Numbered from the stretch's first letter, positions 43,903-52,820 are shown. The stretch is 64,000 nucleotides of DNA from an uncultured Allomuricauda sp. (GCF_947495325.1 NZ_CANLYK010000001.1:124001-188000), one strand, 5' to 3'. Numbers and translations: made by a program. Notes: generated from the letters alone by a model not told the origin.

Positions 43903-44013
43903 ATGAAAAGGACAATATTGAATTTTTTCAACAAAACAGATAATAAAAGACCCATAGGATACAATTCACATGGTGCAATATATCCTAAAAAGACTTCAAA
44001 GTATCATAAATAA
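43903..44013 (+). CDS. Small basic hypothetical protein (36 aa)
   Basis: Frame MKRTILNFFNKTDNKRPIGY to KYHK, very basic, in the gap between two genes of the same strand and preceded by AAGGGAAAG. Function unknown, and chance cannot be excluded. Confidence 0.4.
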   Translation: MKRTILNFFNKTDNKRPIGYNSHGAIYPKKTSKYHK

Positions 44014-44019
44014 AGAGAT

Positions 44020-44535
44020 ATGGAAAAAAGGGCAGCAAAAAAAAGATTGATAACCGATACAGCTACCAAATTCCAAGTAAAGAAGAATATTATAGAAAAA
44101 CACCTTATGCCGGAATCAACAGCATTACAGATCGGGAACATTGCCAAAGCAGAACGGATATATCATAAATCTGTTGACAACACCAAAATTTATGGTGAAC
44201 TAATAGATCTTATGAAGGAATATAATATTAAACCAGCTAAGCCTTTTCCGTCATTCCAAACAACTGAACAGCCGGTACAATTTGATAGTCTAAAGCTATC
44301 ATTGGAAAACAGCAAAAAAACAACCTTGACCATTGAGGAACTGGACGAAGTAATAGTGAGAGAGGAAGAATGGTTATCAAATATACAATCACATGACAAC
44401 CATGATTGTATGCCCAAAAACAAGAAGTTGGTAATCATGCTATCAAAAGAAAAAGAAGACCTGATAATTGAAGCCAGAATGGCAATTGACACTGTAAAGG
44501 CCATAAACCGCCTTTTGGAATTATACACATTTTAA
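44020..44535 (+). CDS. Hypothetical protein (171 aa)
   Basis: Mainly helical, charged protein; a central low-complexity linker (PFPSFQTTEQPVQFDS, about 75-90) separates two helical parts. No family recognised. Six bases after the previous small gene. Confidence 0.6.
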   Translation: MEKRAAKKRLITDTATKFQVKKNIIEKHLMPESTALQIGNIAKAERIYHKSVDNTKIYGELIDLMKEYNIKPAKPFPSFQTTEQPVQFDSLKLSLENSKKTTLTIEELDEVIVREEEWLSNIQSHDNHDCMPKNKKLVIMLSKEKEDLIIEARMAIDTVKAINRLLELYTF

Positions 44536-44549
44536 CCAAAACTAAGGGA

Positions 44550-44915
44550 ATGGAAGCAAAAGAACTGAGATTAGGAAATTATATTCGATATAGGGATGAA
44601 AGGAATGTAGTTGTTCAAAGTTTAGGATATAGATTTCATACTGGTCGACCCCATGACCTACAGATTGTTGGGTCTGAAGATATTGATGAATATGAACCAA
44701 TACCGATTACCGAATTATGGTTAAAGGAGTTTGGGTTTAAAGATGATAGGGGAAAATTCACCTTGGACGCGGGTGAAATTAATTTCTTTACTATTAAGCA
44801 AACCCTTCCAAAAGGAAGTTGGATGATTCCAGAATATAATGTTTTTGGACTTATGTACGTCCACCAACTCCAGAACCTTTTTTATTCACTAACAGGTAAA
44901 GAACTTACAAAATGA
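44550..44915 (+). CDS. Conserved Bacteroidota phage protein
   Basis: 121 residues. The pattern LRLGNYIRY at the start, PITELWLKEFGF in the middle and YVHQLQNLFYSLTGKEL at the end is shared by a family common in prophages and mobile elements of Bacteroidota. The role is unknown. It overlaps the next gene by 4 bases. Confidence 0.75.
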   Translation: MEAKELRLGNYIRYRDERNVVVQSLGYRFHTGRPHDLQIVGSEDIDEYEPIPITELWLKEFGFKDDRGKFTLDAGEINFFTIKQTLPKGSWMIPEYNVFGLMYVHQLQNLFYSLTGKELTK

Positions 44916-45295
44916 CTGAACAACAAACACTATCGCTAAAAGAACTTGAGCCCTACGAATATTTGGATTTAGAAATAAAATGTATCGATAAGGGTGATGG
45001 TAGGTACGGGGAAACTTTCACGGTTACGGAGTTCAATACACATAAATATCATGGATTTGTTGCTATATGTGGTTACAATTCTTTTTATCCGCATGAATTC
45101 AAACCCATTCTTAAACCCCTATCTAAAGTTAAAGATGGGATGATAGCGTATTACGGTTATCCTAATCGAGAAATGTTTGAAGAAGATGTTAGAAATAAAA
45201 CCATCTCGGTATTGATATGGAATGAATTATTAGACAATCACTTCGACGTATTCGGACTTTTAGAAAAGGGATCAGCAATAGAGAAAACAACTTAA
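44912..45295 (+). CDS. Hypothetical protein (127 aa)
   Basis: Soluble, beta-rich, no motif recognised. It overlaps the preceding conserved phage gene by 4 bases, which suggests coupled expression. Confidence 0.55.
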   Translation: MTEQQTLSLKELEPYEYLDLEIKCIDKGDGRYGETFTVTEFNTHKYHGFVAICGYNSFYPHEFKPILKPLSKVKDGMIAYYGYPNREMFEEDVRNKTISVLIWNELLDNHFDVFGLLEKGSAIEKTT

Positions 45296-45321
45296 AACCA
45301 AACTTACTTTAATAAAATACA

Positions 45322-45681
45322 ATGAGCTTACTACTTAAACTACTTCCCCAATTTGATAATGTAGCAAACTATAGCAATGATATACTTCAATTAGAACATG
45401 ATGAGGTGTTGTTTGAAAAAATAGTTGAATTAGAACAAACAGAAGGAAAAGTTGTTTCTGTTCCATTTAAGAGCTTTTTAGGAAGCGAGGGAGCCTTCGT
45501 AACCTTTAGCTATGGAACAACTCAAAAAACAGCATATGGCGATATAATTAAGTATGTAGATAGTATTCAGTTAAAACTGTTATTGAAGGATTTTGAACCA
45601 TACCATTGGAGAAACAGAGCTGTAAAAGAATTTATTCTAAAATTACCAGATGGCATTAAAGTTTGGCTGTACTGGCATTAA
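45322..45681 (+). CDS. Hypothetical protein (119 aa)
   Basis: Soluble protein with a helical N-terminus and mixed C-terminus; no motif recognised. Part of the same operon. Confidence 0.55.
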   Translation: MSLLLKLLPQFDNVANYSNDILQLEHDEVLFEKIVELEQTEGKVVSVPFKSFLGSEGAFVTFSYGTTQKTAYGDIIKYVDSIQLKLLLKDFEPYHWRNRAVKEFILKLPDGIKVWLYWH

Positions 45682-45698
45682 TAACACTTAAACATAAT

Positions 45699-45836
45699 AT
45701 GAAAATGAAAAATGAATTTAATATCCCTTGTAGTATTTGTGGAATCCCTATAGAAGAGGGGGAGGTAAATAACTGTACCATAGTAAGTAACTGCCTCAAT
45801 ACAACAATTGCTATGGAAAATGCTCTAAAGAATTAA
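45699..45836 (+). CDS. Small Cys-containing protein (45 aa), hypothetical
   Basis: MKMKNEFNIPCSICGIPIEE followed by two more Cys (NNC, SNC). CSIC could be half of a zinc site, with the later Cys as partners. Two bases before the replication initiator gene. Function unknown. Confidence 0.5.
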   Translation: MKMKNEFNIPCSICGIPIEEGEVNNCTIVSNCLNTTIAMENALKN

Positions 45837-45838
45837 TT

Positions 45839-46678
45839 ATGACTAAAGATCCAGCATTCCTGTTTTATCCAAAAGACTACTATGAGGGCACTCGTATGAT
45901 GTTACCTGAAGAAAGAGCTTGTTATATGGATTTATTGATTTATCAACACCAGCATGGTGGAATAATCCCCAATGATTTAAAAAGATTAACCATGTATTGT
46001 TCTGGATGTGATATTTCCACTATTCAAAATGTGCTTGACCAAAAATTTAACCAAACGGAAGACGGATGGTTTAACCAAAAGCTCGAGCATTTGGTTAACG
46101 AGCGTTCAATGGGAAAACCTAAAAAAATCGCTTCAGCTTGTTTTGCGGGGTTAATTTCTTCATCAAAATTGAATAAAAAGCAAGTGATTTTTTTAAAAAA
46201 AAGGTTTCAAATTTTAGATTTTATTAAAGATAATGACATTCTGATAATAGATGAAACATTAATAAAAACAAGGGTTAGAGAGTGGTTTAATAAAATGCTC
46301 AACCAAATGGTTGAGAATTTAGCAAATGTAAATGCAAATGTAAATGCAAATAGAAATAATGGAAAAGGGGGTGCGGGGGAAAAACCAATCGCACTAGATG
46401 AGGTTGTTCATCTTGATTTAATTAAAACTGAAATCTCAAATTCAATTCAATGGCAGGAAGGTTTATGTAGAACCTATAGAATTTCTTTAGTTGAAATACA
46501 AGAATGGCTCAATAAATTTCATCAAATAATTTGGGATGATGGGGAAGTAGAAAAATCTATAAAAGAGTATAAAAAACACTTTAATCGATGGTTGGGAATT
46601 CAAATAAAAACAATAGACAAGAAAGAAAGTGAGTTGAAAAACAAAACTAAAAAAAGACTTGAGAAGTATGGAGGATAA
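45839..46678 (+). CDS. Phage replication initiator-like protein (DUF1376-type)
   Basis: 279 residues. The N-terminus DPAFLFYPKDYYEGTRMMLPEERACYMDLL (the first 20 of which are the typical DUF1376 opening) forms a winged-helix-like domain; the middle is an Asn-Ala low-complexity linker (about 162-173); the C-terminal part (about 195-265) resembles DnaD-type helical domains. In temperate phages such proteins open the origin and load the helicase with a DnaC-like ATPase, encoded by the next gene. Iteron-like repeats in the linker code are noted separately. Confidence 0.75.
   Translation: MTKDPAFLFYPKDYYEGTRMMLPEERACYMDLLIYQHQHGGIIPNDLKRLTMYCSGCDISTIQNVLDQKFNQTEDGWFNQKLEHLVNERSMGKPKKIASACFAGLISSSKLNKKQVIFLKKRFQILDFIKDNDILIIDETLIKTRVREWFNKMLNQMVENLANVNANVNANRNNGKGGAGEKPIALDEVVHLDLIKTEISNSIQWQEGLCRTYRISLVEIQEWLNKFHQIIWDDGEVEKSIKEYKKHFNRWLGIQIKTIDKKESELKNKTKKRLEKYGG
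46324..46347 (+). repeat. Tandem 12-bp repeat in initiator gene (candidate iterons)
   Basis: AAATGTAAATGC occurs twice in tandem (46324-46335, 46336-46347) and a third, partial copy follows. It encodes the Asn-Ala-Asn-Val linker. In lambda the origin iterons lie within the initiator gene O, so this may be the phage origin; it could equally be only a flexible linker. Confidence 0.4.
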
Positions 46679-47357
46679 TCAGATTTCAAAGTTAATTGAT
46701 ACAGCAAAAAAAGAATATAAATTGGAGTTTAATTCATTTCCACTGTCTAAAGAAGATTATAAACAATTTTTTCTTTTTCACGCTTACAGGGCAATGTCCA
46801 AAAGACCTATTCAACTGAAATATGAGATTAATAATATAATCAAAACTGTCCTACTTTACTTTTTCAATGATACTGAGTTTAATAAATACGGAGTTGTGGT
46901 TAATAATGCAAGTTTAGCAAAGGGAATTCTATTGATAGGGGATAATGGTGTAGGTAAATCAATGCTATTTGAAATATTATCTGAAATGGGTAAAGAGCTT
47001 GTAAGGTGTGCTAATTACGGAGCAATGTCCTTCAGGGAAATATCCGCAATAAATTTTGTTATGGAATTTATGAAAAGTGCTAAATCCCATAGGGAAGCAA
47101 CAAAAGCGTTTGAATTAAGTGATTATTACCAAAATGCAATTTTTATTGATGATTTAGGTCGTGAAGAAAAAGCATTTAGTAGGCATGAGCTTTTAGGAAC
47201 ACTGCTTTTTGAAAGACATAGAAGACAATCAAAAACCTATGCTACAACAAATAAAACCTTGGAAGAATTAACCCAAAGATATGATGAGCATATTGGAGAC
47301 CGAATACCTGAAATGTTCAATATCATTTATTGGCGCGGGGATAGCTATAGAGATTAA
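46668..47357 (+). CDS. DnaC-like helicase-loading ATPase
   Basis: 229 residues from ATG 46668 (an in-frame TTG at 46659 is less likely). Walker A GDNGVGKS (about 90-97), Walker B AIFIDDLG (about 157-164), sensor-like YATTNKTLEEL (about 187). AAA+ protein of the DnaC/IstB group, expected to load the replicative helicase with the initiator encoded just upstream (overlap 11 bases). Confidence 0.85.
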   Translation: MEDNQISKLIDTAKKEYKLEFNSFPLSKEDYKQFFLFHAYRAMSKRPIQLKYEINNIIKTVLLYFFNDTEFNKYGVVVNNASLAKGILLIGDNGVGKSMLFEILSEMGKELVRCANYGAMSFREISAINFVMEFMKSAKSHREATKAFELSDYYQNAIFIDDLGREEKAFSRHELLGTLLFERHRRQSKTYATTNKTLEELTQRYDEHIGDRIPEMFNIIYWRGDSYRD

Positions 47358-47367
47358 ATACATTGAA

Positions 47368-47667
47368 ATGAAACACAGAGGAAGAGTATTCAAATTAGAC
47401 TTAAAACGAGCAATAATTTTAGAAGATGCAAGAAGAATTCATGCAAGGAAAAAACCCATAAATAATCTTTGGCAACTGTCACAACTAATGTGTTGCACTT
47501 ATGACTCTGATTATGAAGCAGATAAGTTGTATAAATTATTGTGGCGTGCTCAATGCAAAGGGTATTCTTCACATGGTCTTTCAACAGATTTCAAGCCTAT
47601 TATTAATCATTTATGTGAGCTTTTATCTATTAAAGAAAGAGATTTAATAATCGATATAACTAACTAA
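47368..47667 (+). CDS. Hypothetical protein (99 aa)
   Basis: Starts MKHRGRVFKLDLKRAIILED, basic and helical; a longer in-frame start at 47281 lies inside the ATPase gene. No family recognised. Last gene before the packaging module. Confidence 0.55.
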   Translation: MKHRGRVFKLDLKRAIILEDARRIHARKKPINNLWQLSQLMCCTYDSDYEADKLYKLLWRAQCKGYSSHGLSTDFKPIINHLCELLSIKERDLIIDITN

Positions 47668-47761
47668 TAATGAATCAATTAAGGTACTGTAAAACCATTT
47701 TAAACCCAGAGCAATACGTTGCGCACGGCGTTTTTTGTGTGCTTTACATTTTTTTGGTTTG

Positions 47762-47837
47762 TGCAACAACAAGTGCAACACGCTATTTTTATTTGTGTTG
47801 CAAATCCTCCTTAACCCCCATAAAATAAGCTGCAACA
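47762..47837. promoter_or_regulatory. TGCAACA heptamer cluster upstream of small terminase (candidate terminase-binding or cos site)
   Basis: Direct copies of TGCAACA at 47762-47768, 47774-47780 and 47831-47837, and an inverted copy TGTTGCA at 47796-47802, all within 76 bp and ending 2 bases before the terminase start codon. In lambda the cosB R-sites bound by gpNu1 lie in the same place. Whether these are terminase or regulator sites is not shown. Confidence 0.4.
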
Positions 47838-47839
47838 CC

Positions 47840-48523
47840 ATGCTTTTAACCCCTATTGATTTTGCTTCAGCTGTTGGATTAAAGTATACCACACTTCGAT
47901 CTCACCTTAGTCGAAAGAAGCTATATAAGAGTGGGGATTATATAGACACTGATTTTGAATTGAACAAATTATATATCAATGAACAGACCAAGGGAAAGGG
48001 ATTGGACCTAACTCAAATTGAAAATCCCAAAAAGACGGACACAAAACCTATGGAATCCTCTCCACCCCCAAAAAAAGGAAAGACTAAAAGGGCAGCCCCA
48101 AAAGTAGATGCCCCTGATACCATTAAAGTTGATACAACGGTATCCCGGGAAAATTTGATACATAGTAGTTTAGATTTAAGAAAAAAAAGGGCAGATGCTG
48201 AAAAAGCAGAAAGGGACAATCAATTAAAGGAAATTGAAGTTGCAAAAAAAATGGGGGAACTCATGCCCATTGATATGGTTGAAAAAATATTAACAGTAAA
48301 TATCCGGACCATTATACGAGAATCAGAAAGCGAGTGGCAAAATATTGCATCAATCTATTGTGAAATTTTAGGAGGAGATAGAGCACACTTAAGCCAGATG
48401 GTCGAGCAAATGAACAAGAGGATGGACAAAATGATAAAAGATGTAAAATTAAAAGCTGGGGATGAAATCAAACAGGTGATAAAGGATTATGCAGAAGTTA
48501 GAAGCCGTGGACAAAGAAAATAA
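47840..48523 (+). CDS. Terminase small subunit (Nu1-like)
   Basis: 227 residues from ATG 47840 (MLLTPIDFASAVGLKYTTLR); an in-frame start at 47735 would run through the heptamer cluster. The N-terminal domain (about 6-30) has the winged-HTH character of DNA-recognition domains, then a Lys/Pro-rich linker (about 60-100), then a helical part with LRKKRADAEKAERDNQLKEI (about 115-134) and ELMPIDMVEK, the Nu1/terminase-small pattern. It is expected to bind phage DNA and recruit the large subunit encoded next. Confidence 0.8.
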   Translation: MLLTPIDFASAVGLKYTTLRSHLSRKKLYKSGDYIDTDFELNKLYINEQTKGKGLDLTQIENPKKTDTKPMESSPPPKKGKTKRAAPKVDAPDTIKVDTTVSRENLIHSSLDLRKKRADAEKAERDNQLKEIEVAKKMGELMPIDMVEKILTVNIRTIIRESESEWQNIASIYCEILGGDRAHLSQMVEQMNKRMDKMIKDVKLKAGDEIKQVIKDYAEVRSRGQRK

Positions 48524-48662
48524 ATCAAAATTTATTGAGTGTCCAAAATGTAAAATAAACGCAGGCAAGAAAATAGCAACGGACATTCCCAATACAACCA
48601 AGGGTGGCAAGTCCTTAGAGTTGTTTTTTTGTTGTCATTGCAAAAATCAATGGTTTAAGTAA
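48489..48662 (+). CDS. Small zinc-ribbon protein (57 aa)
   Basis: MQKLEAVDKENKSKFIECPK then CPKC and CCHC pairs 28 residues apart, forming a rubredoxin-like zinc ribbon. It overlaps the small terminase gene by 35 bases and ends 12 bases before the large terminase. The shape recalls Com-type translational regulators encoded in Mu, but sequence identity to them is not evident. Confidence 0.55.
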   Translation: MQKLEAVDKENKSKFIECPKCKINAGKKIATDIPNTTKGGKSLELFFCCHCKNQWFK

Positions 48663-48674
48663 TAATATTCATCA

Positions 48675-50711
48675 ATGAGCACATTAGAACAAATAATCCA
48701 AAATTCTTATAATTCCATCCATAATAGGATTTTTGATTTTGGTCTTAAAAAATCAAACCCGTCCGATTGGACAGAAGAGAACGTTTCATTAGGTTCAGAT
48801 GTTTCCAGGTATGTTGGAAAATTTAGTTATGATAGATCCCCATACACCAGGGAAATCATAGATTGTCTCAGTCCATCCAACCCCGTCCAAACCGTTGCCG
48901 TTATGAAATGTGCCCAAAGTGGATTAACACAAGGTGTAATTATTCCTGGTATTTGTTGGATTATAGCTGAAAACCCTGGGCCAATCTTATTTATGGCAGG
49001 CGATAAGGAATTAGGTAAAAACTCTATTGAAACCCGTTTGGATCCAATAATAGAGTCGGCTGGCATTGCTCACCTGATAAGACCCAATGTAATTAGAAAA
49101 AGAAACCAACGAACGGGAGATACTTCCACGGGCAAAGAATTTGCCGGAGGCCAATTGATAATGCAAGGCACAAAGAATGCGGATAAAATGCGGCAATTTT
49201 CAGTGAAATATATTTTTGCGGATGATTGGGAAGCGGCACCGCGGGATGATAAAAAGGAAGGAAGCACACGTGAATTGGTTGAAGGTAGAGCAACATCATA
49301 TGGTGATGTATCTAAAATGTTCTATATATCCACGCCTGCGGTAAAACAAACTTCAAACATAGAACCCATATATGAAGAGGGAGACCAAAGAAAATGGCAT
49401 TGGAAATGTCCCCATTGTAACAAATGGATAACCCCTGAATGGAGAATAAAACGCGAAGATGACTCATTTGGGGGAATTAAATATGAATTGAAAAAATCTG
49501 GAGAGCTAGTTAAAGGAAGTGTACATTATGAGTGTCAGTTTTGTAAAGGAAAGATTGAGTATAAAAACAAGTATGAGCTGAATTTGGGAGGTAAATGGAT
49601 ACCAACAGCTAAACCATCCCGTCCAGAAATCAGGAGTTATTACCTAAATGCCTTGATTATCCCTCCCGGATTTACCAGTTGGGAGGATTTAGTATATAAA
49701 TGGATCAAAGCCAACCCCGTCAATGGGCAGGTTGATATTGGTAAACTAAAAACCTTTAGAAACATCCGGTTGGGCAAAACTTGGGTTGAAAAAGGCCGGT
49801 CACCTAGAGTCAGCGAACTAATGAAAAATACCAGGAACTACCTCCCTGGAATAGTTCCCGACCAAACAAGCATTGAACAAGAAAATGGAGAGATACTTAT
49901 GTTAACACTCGCATGTGATTTAGGAGGGGTTATGGAATATCGAAATGAAGATGTGCGCTTAGATTGGGAATTATTGGCCCATTCAAAATCAGGAGTGACA
50001 TATAGCGTGGACCACGGAAGTATAGGAACTTTCAAAAGACAACGTGATAAGTCCGAAAGTGATAAAAAGAAAGATGGTGACAGAGAAAAATGGACCTATA
50101 ATTTAGGCCATCGGAATAGTGTGTGGCCAGAATTTGAAGAATTGATGAGAAAACAATGGCCATGTGAAACTGAGCCAAGAACAATGCCCGTAGCAATAAC
50201 CGTAATTGATACTGGTTTTTTCACCAACAAGGCTTTTAATTTCATAAACAGTATTGATGATTTATTCATCTATGGAATAAAAGGAGAGGGGGACGTTAAC
50301 TATCGAAAATTAATGAAGGACACCCAACCTGTGAAATTATCAAGGGAGAAACCCCTCTTATATCTACTTGAAGTAAATCAATTAAAAGATGAATTAAGCG
50401 GCAATATGGAACTTAACGAGGGGAGCGATGGATACCAACCCCCAGGTTTTATGAATTTCCCCCAACCAACAGATGGTAAATATACAATGAGCAGCTATTT
50501 TGAGCATTATGAAGGAGAGCGGCGCGTGGAAGAGGTTAAAGAGGGTAATGTTATTGGTTTTAAATGGGAGAAGAAAAACAATCAGGTCCAAAACCACTTC
50601 TGGGATGTTAGGATTTACAACATTGCGGCCAGATATATATATCTAGATCAATTTGCAAAATCCGAAAAATTGAAAAGCATAACATGGTCGGAATTTGCTA
50701 ATCTTTTCTAG
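48675..50711 (+). CDS. Terminase large subunit (GpA family)
   Basis: ATPase-nuclease motor for DNA packaging. 678 residues. N-terminal ATPase: Walker A-like VMKCAQSGLTQG (about 74-85) and Walker B-like FADDWEA (about 181-187). A zinc-binding insert WKCPHCNKWI ... YECQFCKGKI (about 243-300). C-terminal nuclease domain with Asp-containing motifs ACDLGG (about 414) and VIDTGFF (about 512). This is the lambda/P2-independent GpA type, which usually pairs with Nu1, capsid protease, gpD and gpE, as found here. The expected next gene, portal, is absent. Confidence 0.93.
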   Translation: MSTLEQIIQNSYNSIHNRIFDFGLKKSNPSDWTEENVSLGSDVSRYVGKFSYDRSPYTREIIDCLSPSNPVQTVAVMKCAQSGLTQGVIIPGICWIIAENPGPILFMAGDKELGKNSIETRLDPIIESAGIAHLIRPNVIRKRNQRTGDTSTGKEFAGGQLIMQGTKNADKMRQFSVKYIFADDWEAAPRDDKKEGSTRELVEGRATSYGDVSKMFYISTPAVKQTSNIEPIYEEGDQRKWHWKCPHCNKWITPEWRIKREDDSFGGIKYELKKSGELVKGSVHYECQFCKGKIEYKNKYELNLGGKWIPTAKPSRPEIRSYYLNALIIPPGFTSWEDLVYKWIKANPVNGQVDIGKLKTFRNIRLGKTWVEKGRSPRVSELMKNTRNYLPGIVPDQTSIEQENGEILMLTLACDLGGVMEYRNEDVRLDWELLAHSKSGVTYSVDHGSIGTFKRQRDKSESDKKKDGDREKWTYNLGHRNSVWPEFEELMRKQWPCETEPRTMPVAITVIDTGFFTNKAFNFINSIDDLFIYGIKGEGDVNYRKLMKDTQPVKLSREKPLLYLLEVNQLKDELSGNMELNEGSDGYQPPGFMNFPQPTDGKYTMSSYFEHYEGERRVEEVKEGNVIGFKWEKKNNQVQNHFWDVRIYNIAARYIYLDQFAKSEKLKSITWSEFANLF

Positions 50712-50938
50712 CATTACGGAAAAGTGTAATATTATTTTATGAAGAATCAATACTTTTATTTATAGTTAATGGGGTATTTTAAAGTCAATATAAGAATATG
50801 GAAATGGCATTTACAAATTAGCCATAGGAATAAAATTACATTGTCAGCCAATAAATATTATAGAATTAAGTGTGACCCCTTCATTAAGGTTTTTGACTTC
50901 TTTTAGCTTTCATATTTTTTTACTATTATTTGATTGAG

Positions 50939-50970
50939 AAACCCTTAGATAAACTATCTAAGGGTTTTTT
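50939..50970 (+). terminator. Strong terminator inside the packaging/head operon
   Basis: Perfect 13-bp stem AAACCCTTAGATA (50939-50951) with TATCTAAGGGTTT (50955-50967), loop AAC, followed by TTT. It would separate terminase transcription from the head genes. Confidence 0.88.
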
Positions 50971-51030
50971 AATGACCGCAAATGTTTTGACCCTATTAAT
51001 TCTAGGAAATTTTTTCAACTTTTTTACGGG

Positions 51031-51038
51031 TAGTTTTG
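51031..51038 (+). promoter_or_regulatory. -7 promoter element before the capsid protease gene
   Basis: TAGTTTTG, a complete match to TAnnTTTG, 31 bases upstream of the protease ATG and 60 bases after the terminator. No clear -33 TTG at 17-23 bases; the region upstream is T-rich. It is the natural candidate for the head-gene promoter made necessary by the terminator. Confidence 0.45.
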
Positions 51039-51069
51039 GTCATTCGCATAAAATAGCGGGTGGCAAATA

Positions 51070-52368
51070 ATGAATTTTGGACTAGCAAGAGAAATTTACG
51101 GAATCCAACCATGGTTTGTTGACCAAGAGACATTACCGTCTTTAATGAGCATTATGAACTCTATAAGAACTGGTGTTGTTATGGAGCTACCGGAAGTCAA
51201 ATATAATTCCCAATTCATTTTGCCAATATCAAAGGATAAAAGGGTAATTGATAGACCTTTTAGTGATGGATGCACCCCTGGACAATTAGACACGAAAGAG
51301 GATTTCATTGGTGTTGGTGTTGTAAATATTGATGGTCCAATTACCACCAATGGTGGGGCTTCAAGTTATGGAATGCGTCATGTTTCTGCTGTTATGCAAA
51401 AAATGGCCACGGATGAACGTATAGTTTCTTTTATAGTGTTTACCGATTCAGGCGGAGGGGCCTCCGGAGCTGTTGAAATTATGGCGGATACAATAAACGA
51501 AATAAAAAAAATCAAACCCGTTTTTGGACTTATCAAAAAAGGGGGAATTGCCGCTTCCGCAGCATATGGAATTTTGTCTGCATGTAATGAAATTTATGCC
51601 GAATCAAACATGTCTATAGTTGGATCTGCTGGCACAATGGTCCAATTTGAAGGAAAGGCCGCTAATTCCCAAGACAGAGATGGTTTTAAATATATAAGGC
51701 TATATGCTCCTGCTAGTACAGAAAAAAATAAGGGGTATGAAGAGGCTTTAAACAATGATAACTACAAAGTACTGGTTGATGAGCTTTTAAAGCCATTGAA
51801 TGATAGCTTTATTAAAATGATTGTCAAAAACCGCCCGATGTTGAAAGGAACTTCATTTGATGATGGACATACCGTTTTTGCTAAGGAGGGCATAGGAACA
51901 TTTATTGATGGGATCAGATCCTTTTCTCAATTATTTACAAAAGCCTCTAATATTAAACAGCTACAAAAATTAACGACCTCCGGGTCAAATTCTAATATTA
52001 ATCAAAATTCTAAAACGATGACTGCAGAAGAATTAAAGCAGAACCATCCGGAGACGTACAAAAGTATTTTCAATACCGGTGTTTCTGCGGAAAAAGACCG
52101 TGTTGGTTCATGGTTAGCCCATCACAGCACAAACCAAGAGACGGTATTGGTGGGGATAAACTCCGGAAAACCTATATCACAGACCGAATCTCAACAATTA
52201 TTGGTAGAGGCCGCTTCAAAACAGGGATTAAAAAACCTTGAAACTGATAGCGCACCACCCGTCAACACCACAGAATCCCCTCTTGCGAAAAGTTCGGAGG
52301 ATCCTGAAAACAAAGATGAGGTAAAGAACTTTTACTCTCAAGTAGATAGTAAACTTAAAACCGTATAA
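51070..52368 (+). CDS. Capsid maturation protease, S49 (gpC-like), possibly with scaffold
   Basis: 432 residues. S49/SppA-like domain (about 80-280) with the oxyanion motif FTDSGGGASGAVEI (about 120-133) and nucleophile region KGGIAASAAYGI (about 157-168) of lambda gpC-type proteases. The C-terminal tail (about 300-432) is hydrophilic and low in complexity, as in protease-scaffold fusions. The N-terminus MNFGLAREIYGIQPWFVDQE is typical. It precedes gpD- and gpE-like genes as in lambda, but here no portal gene precedes it. Confidence 0.88.
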   Translation: MNFGLAREIYGIQPWFVDQETLPSLMSIMNSIRTGVVMELPEVKYNSQFILPISKDKRVIDRPFSDGCTPGQLDTKEDFIGVGVVNIDGPITTNGGASSYGMRHVSAVMQKMATDERIVSFIVFTDSGGGASGAVEIMADTINEIKKIKPVFGLIKKGGIAASAAYGILSACNEIYAESNMSIVGSAGTMVQFEGKAANSQDRDGFKYIRLYAPASTEKNKGYEEALNNDNYKVLVDELLKPLNDSFIKMIVKNRPMLKGTSFDDGHTVFAKEGIGTFIDGIRSFSQLFTKASNIKQLQKLTTSGSNSNINQNSKTMTAEELKQNHPETYKSIFNTGVSAEKDRVGSWLAHHSTNQETVLVGINSGKPISQTESQQLLVEAASKQGLKNLETDSAPPVNTTESPLAKSSEDPENKDEVKNFYSQVDSKLKTV

Positions 52369-52370
52369 CC

Positions 52371-52817
52371 ATGGAGGAATTCACACAACGGGACAACACC
52401 CGCAATCAGAGCGCTGCAGATATTTCTTTTAAGCATATTTTTCTCTTTGACAATAAATATTCTGAAGGAATATTTAATAACAATACTGGTGGCGCATATG
52501 ACCTTGTACCAGGGTTGGTTGTAATTAGAGATTCCTCTAATCCAACAAAACTAATCCCTGCGGTTGCCGGTGCAACTTTAACCAATATTGTTGGAGTAAT
52601 AAGTACCAATGGAACAATCACCGAAATAGCGGATGGAGCTGACACCGATGTCACTTATTGTCATGGTGGGACAGTTGACCAAGGATTATTGATACTACCA
52701 GACGGTGTTACTTTGGATACGGTGCCAACTGGAGCAGCTAAGACTGTTGGAGATATACTAAGGGCTTTAGGGTTTGATCTTGAAGCATTAACTGAACACA
52801 CAAAATTTGATAATTAA
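52371..52817 (+). CDS. Head decoration protein (lambda gpD-like)
   Basis: 148 residues. Beta-rich protein with the typical motif LVPGLVVIRDSS (about 44-55) followed by a small Gly/Thr-rich core. Decoration proteins bind trimer positions of the expanded capsid and stabilise it. Two bases after the protease gene and three before the capsid gene, the lambda C-D-E order. Confidence 0.82.
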   Translation: MEEFTQRDNTRNQSAADISFKHIFLFDNKYSEGIFNNNTGGAYDLVPGLVVIRDSSNPTKLIPAVAGATLTNIVGVISTNGTITEIADGADTDVTYCHGGTVDQGLLILPDGVTLDTVPTGAAKTVGDILRALGFDLEALTEHTKFDN

Positions 52818-52820
52818 GCC

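Larger units (their letters stand above)
50712..51069. other. Intergenic gap where a portal gene would be expected
   Basis: 358 AT-rich bases between large terminase and capsid protease. The only frame with a start is 50769-50906 (45 aa, MGYFKVNIRIWKWHLQISHR...), unrecognised and of doubtful reality. The region ends with a strong terminator (50939-50970) and a -7 promoter motif (51031-51038). No remnant of a portal protein is recognised in any frame. Confidence 0.75.

Noticed and set aside
47670..47828. 52-codon frame with a hydrophobic stretch before the small terminase gene
   Set aside because: It runs through the TGCAACA repeat cluster, has no family pattern and an odd Cys-rich composition; more likely regulatory DNA.
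50769..50906. 45-codon frame in the gap after the large terminase
   Set aside because: Start is weakly placed and composition is unlike neighbours; could be real, but too little supports it, so it is mentioned only in the gap entry.
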